DNA from: Prolixibacteraceae bacterium
GTDB taxonomy: Bacteria > Bacteroidota > Bacteroidia > Bacteroidales > Prolixibacteraceae
Assembly: GCA_003537645.1 (NCBI GenBank)
Contig: DPRM01000124.1
Span: forward strand, 1-17,637
Direction: 5' to 3'
DNA length: 17,637 nt
Shown here: one piece after another, positions 15,337 to 17,637 of the stretch
Layout: each line of letters opens with the position of its first letter
Position numbering within the stretch: position 1 is the first letter of the stretch
Translations under genes and position numbers: made by a program
Notes under the pieces: generated by a model
What the model saw: only the letters and a program-made list of their open reading frames with translations
What the model was told of the DNA's origin: nothing
Databases searched by the model: none

Positions 15337-16656
15337 ATGACCAACGATCGCAGAACTTTTATAAAACAATCGGCTTCGGTAGCCGCGGCCGTAAGTGTTT
15401 TCCCAACTATCATGAATGCCGGATGTGTGGGAGCCAACGAAAAAATAGTGGTGGCACTTATTGGTTGCAACAATCAGGGATGGACCAATCTGGTCTCGTT
15501 TATGAAACAGCCCAATGTGGAATGTGCCGCCTTGTGCGATGTTGACCAGAACGTATTGAATAAACGTGCGGCTGAATTAGAAAAAATGACCGGCAAGAAA
15601 CCGGTACTCTATGGAGATTTCAGGAAAGTGCTTGAACAGAAAGATATTGATGCGGTAATTGTTGGAACTCCCGATCACTGGCACTGCATCCCGACAATTT
15701 ATGCGATGGAAGCCGGAAAAGATGTGTACTGCGAGAAACCGCTGGGCTACACCATCGAAGAATGTAACCTGATGGTAAAAGCAACTCACCGGTACAAAAA
15801 AGTAGTTCAGGTTGGGCAATGGCAACGCAGCGATCCGCACTGGCTCGATGCCGTTAAATACATTCAGGCCGGAAACCTCGGGCGCGTGCGCTCGGTTCGG
15901 GCATGGTCGTATGTTGGCTGGAAACGGTCTATTCCGGTGGTTCCTGATGGTCCGGCACCCGCTGGAGTCGATTACGATATGTGGCTCGGTCCGCGCCCAT
16001 TACGTCCCTTCAATCAAAACCGGTTTCATGCTTCGTTTCGCTGGTACTGGGATTATGCCGGAGGTGTAATGGCCGACTGGGGAGTTCACCTTCTCGATTA
16101 TGCTTTGTTTGGTATGAACCAATATGTTCCGAAATCGGTAAGTTCTTCAGGCGGAAAATATGCTTTCCCGACGGATGCGATGGAAACACCCGACACACAA
16201 TTGTCAATGTACGATTTTGGCGATTTTGGAATTCTGTGGGATCACACCATCGGTATTGATGGAGCGCAATTTAAACGCCGCCCACATGGTGTTGCCTTTA
16301 TTGGTGAGTACGGAACCCTTGTGGTTGATCGTGGTGGTTGGGAAGTGATGGCTGAACTGAAAAGCACCAGCGCCAAAGAAGGTTTTGTTGATCTGCCCAT
16401 CCAGAAAGGAACCGGAAAAGGATTGGATTTGCATGTTGCCAATTTCCTCGATTGTATAAAAACCCGCAATAAACCGAATTGTGATATTGAAATTGGCGCT
16501 CACATTGCCCGTTTTTCGCACATGGGAAACATCGCTTACCGTTTAGGCCGGAAAATTATTTGGGACGGCGATAAACAAGAATTCCTGAATGACCCCGAAG
16601 CCAACGCATTGACCAAAGCCGAATACCGCGCTCCCTGGTCGTTACCGAAAGTATAA
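15337..16656 (+). CDS. Tat-exported Gfo/Idh/MocA family oxidoreductase
   Basis: A 439-residue NAD(P)-dependent sugar oxidoreductase-like protein. The N-terminus has a twin-arginine motif, NDRRTFIKQ (Arg5-Arg6), and a hydrophobic stretch to about residue 28; Cys30 after NAG might be lipidated, but the lipobox is poor. The Rossmann loop is GCNNQG (43-48), with Asn where the second glycine normally sits. CEKPLGYTIEE contains the conserved EKP (133-135). The C-terminal domain holds the block YAGGVMADWGVHLLDY shared by exported Bacteroidota members. It is distinct from the GH109-type protein at 2169-3635, which lacks EKP. Some exported members of this family act in 3-keto-glycoside formation and cleavage; whether this one does is unknown. 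It is divergent from the creatininase gene and is followed by a strong hairpin. Confidence 0.88.
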   Translation: MTNDRRTFIKQSASVAAAVSVFPTIMNAGCVGANEKIVVALIGCNNQGWTNLVSFMKQPNVECAALCDVDQNVLNKRAAELEKMTGKKPVLYGDFRKVLEQKDIDAVIVGTPDHWHCIPTIYAMEAGKDVYCEKPLGYTIEECNLMVKATHRYKKVVQVGQWQRSDPHWLDAVKYIQAGNLGRVRSVRAWSYVGWKRSIPVVPDGPAPAGVDYDMWLGPRPLRPFNQNRFHASFRWYWDYAGGVMADWGVHLLDYALFGMNQYVPKSVSSSGGKYAFPTDAMETPDTQLSMYDFGDFGILWDHTIGIDGAQFKRRPHGVAFIGEYGTLVVDRGGWEVMAELKSTSAKEGFVDLPIQKGTGKGLDLHVANFLDCIKTRNKPNCDIEIGAHIARFSHMGNIAYRLGRKIIWDGDKQEFLNDPEANALTKAEYRAPWSLPKV

Positions 16657-16664
16657 TGATTTAT

Positions 16665-16699
16665 ACTCCGGGGGACGACTCAAAGTCGTCCCCCGGAGT
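16665..16699. terminator. 16-bp perfect stem-loop after the oxidoreductase gene
   Basis: Positions 16665-16680 and 16684-16699 are perfectly complementary around a CAA loop, starting 9 nt after the stop. This is a strong candidate for termination of the Gfo/Idh/MocA transcript, although only a weak T-rich stretch follows. The core CCGnnGGnCGACT is shared with the palindrome at 14316-14355. Confidence 0.65.
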
Positions 16700-16786
16700 T
16701 GATGTTTTGCCCTGCTGGCATGGATAGATGGAATTCTCCTCTCAATTATTTAGAAATATTATGCTTCCTATTTAAATTTTCCATAT

Positions 16787-17185
16787 ATGGACAAAGAAGC
16801 AATCTTCAAAAAACTAAAATTTGGAATTTTCGATGAAAGTTTGGTAGTAAATGCTCCGGAAGAATATCTCGCTATTCTGGAAGGTACTGAATTTGATACC
16901 TCTCTGGATGATGCGAAAACGGGCAAGTACGGTTTTGTGCAGGTTTTTGCTTCGTCGCAGGGAGAAATGGAGCAACTGATAAAAAGCGTGGCTAAAGCCG
17001 GGAAACATGACTGTATGTTTTGGGCATGTTACCCGAAAAGCGTTGGCAAACAAAAATACGATCTGAACCGCGATTCAGTTTGGCCTGCACTAGCCCTGGC
17101 CGGATTGCGTCCGGTTTCACAAATTGCGATCAACGAAAAATGGAGTGCGCTTCGTGGCCGCGATCCTGAATTGGTCGGAAAATAA
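16787..17185 (+). CDS. Small DUF3052-like protein
   Basis: A 132-residue soluble protein without signal peptide or membrane segment. The arrangement FWACYPKSVGKQKYDLNRD, then GLRPVSQIAINEKWSALRGR, resembles DUF3052-type proteins, in which a W-x-x-x-PK segment and a late DExWSALR segment are the conserved parts. The N-terminal half (PEEYLAILEGTEFD) fits the PxxYxxxL start of the same family. No catalytic motif is evident and no function is established. It stands alone behind the 16665-16699 hairpin and has about 150 nt before the next gene, so it is probably monocistronic. Confidence 0.7.
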   Translation: MDKEAIFKKLKFGIFDESLVVNAPEEYLAILEGTEFDTSLDDAKTGKYGFVQVFASSQGEMEQLIKSVAKAGKHDCMFWACYPKSVGKQKYDLNRDSVWPALALAGLRPVSQIAINEKWSALRGRDPELVGK

Positions 17186-17338
17186 CTCTCGTTGCAACTT
17201 TTTCAGTATAATTGTTTTTGAATTGTTCCACAATAATAAATCAGGCAGAGAACTTTCCCGAAAACTTTTTCGAAAAACAATACGTTTAGAATTTTAAAAT
17301 GAGGCGGAATTTTACCTGTCTTATTAACCACGTTGAAT

Positions 17339-17637
17339 ATGAGATGTTTCCTGAAATTGATATTTCTGCTGACTGCAGTTTTGTTATCGCTGGCGGTAAG
17401 TGCGCAGTTAAATTTTAAGCAAGGCTATGTAATTACACATGGCAACGATACTTTGTTTGGTAAGATTAACGATAGCGGAGGATACCGAAATTCGAGAATT
17501 TGCATTTTTAAAGCCCTGAACAGCGATAAGGCAGTGAGTTACCGACCCGAAGAAATCAAGGCATACAGGATGGATGACGACAAATATTACGTTTCAAAAC
17601 AGGTTGAAGTCAAAGGGCAGAATAAGTATGTTTTTAT
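17339..17637 (+). CDS. Secreted hypothetical protein, 3' end outside the window
   Basis: An open frame from ATG 17339 runs off the window end, giving 99 visible codons. Residues 1-22 are a clear signal peptide (hydrophobic LKLIFLLTAVLLSLAV, cut VSA/QLN). The mature part starts with QGYVITHGNDTLFGKIND, a beta-rich pattern often seen at the start of Bacteroidota envelope proteins of unknown function, followed by YRPEEIKAYRMDDDKYYVSK. No catalytic motif is visible. TACGTTTA at 17281-17288 matches seven of eight positions of a -7 box and may mark its promoter. Function not recognised. Confidence 0.75.
   Translation, partial: MRCFLKLIFLLTAVLLSLAVSAQLNFKQGYVITHGNDTLFGKINDSGGYRNSRICIFKALNSDKAVSYRPEEIKAYRMDDDKYYVSKQVEVKGQNKYVF

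Overview
The window looks like a chromosomal segment of a Bacteroidota member, probably a marine or soil polysaccharide degrader of the Marinilabiliales/Prolixibacteraceae kind (the lineage below phylum is a guess). The signs are: signal peptides cut just before a glutamine (SGNH hydrolase, beta-galactosidase, the partial last gene), Tat-exported Gfo/Idh/MocA proteins, start codons without clear Shine-Dalgarno sequences, two candidate promoters with the Bacteroidota TAnnTTTG -7 box, and gene families typical of the phylum. TAA is the usual stop; TGA is a true stop in at least three genes, so the genetic code is standard.

Layout. (1) 156-3635, plus strand: an MFS permease, a secreted SGNH/GDSL esterase and a Tat-exported GH109-type NAD-dependent glycosidase/oxidoreductase, followed at 3796-7035 by a secreted LacZ-type GH2 beta-galactosidase. 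This looks like a small glycan-use module without SusC/SusD. (2) 7294-9807, minus strand: a DUF2293 protein and a YchJ protein 10 nt apart, then a membrane-anchored PQQ-like beta-propeller protein. (3) 10260-13788, plus strand: a lone pRiA4b ORF-3-like protein, then a tight ROK kinase - MFS permease - SIS sugar-isomerase-like operon. The ROK gene has an in-frame TGA at codon 5, directly before its phosphate-binding motif. (4) A creatininase-family hydrolase (minus, 14369-15130) diverges from a second Tat-type Gfo/Idh/MocA oxidoreductase (plus, 15337-16656). (5) A small DUF3052-like protein and the start of a secreted unknown protein that runs off the end.

The intergenic DNA is unusually structured. 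There is a cloverleaf-like repeat in three copies (one is half a copy, and two flank the first operon in opposite orientation); a 226-bp inverted-repeat element with four mini-hairpins between the convergent genes at 7036-7293; a ~366-bp element with 22-bp inverted ends and strong hairpins at 13847-14212; and two very long perfect palindromes (14316-14355, 16665-16699) whose arms co-vary.

Functional reading (inference): the secreted esterase, GH109-type enzyme and GH2 enzyme would trim galactose- or GalNAc-containing, possibly acylated, glycans. MFS permeases would import the sugars, and the ROK kinase and SIS protein would phosphorylate and isomerise them. If the TGA is real, that last route may be damaged or may depend on readthrough.
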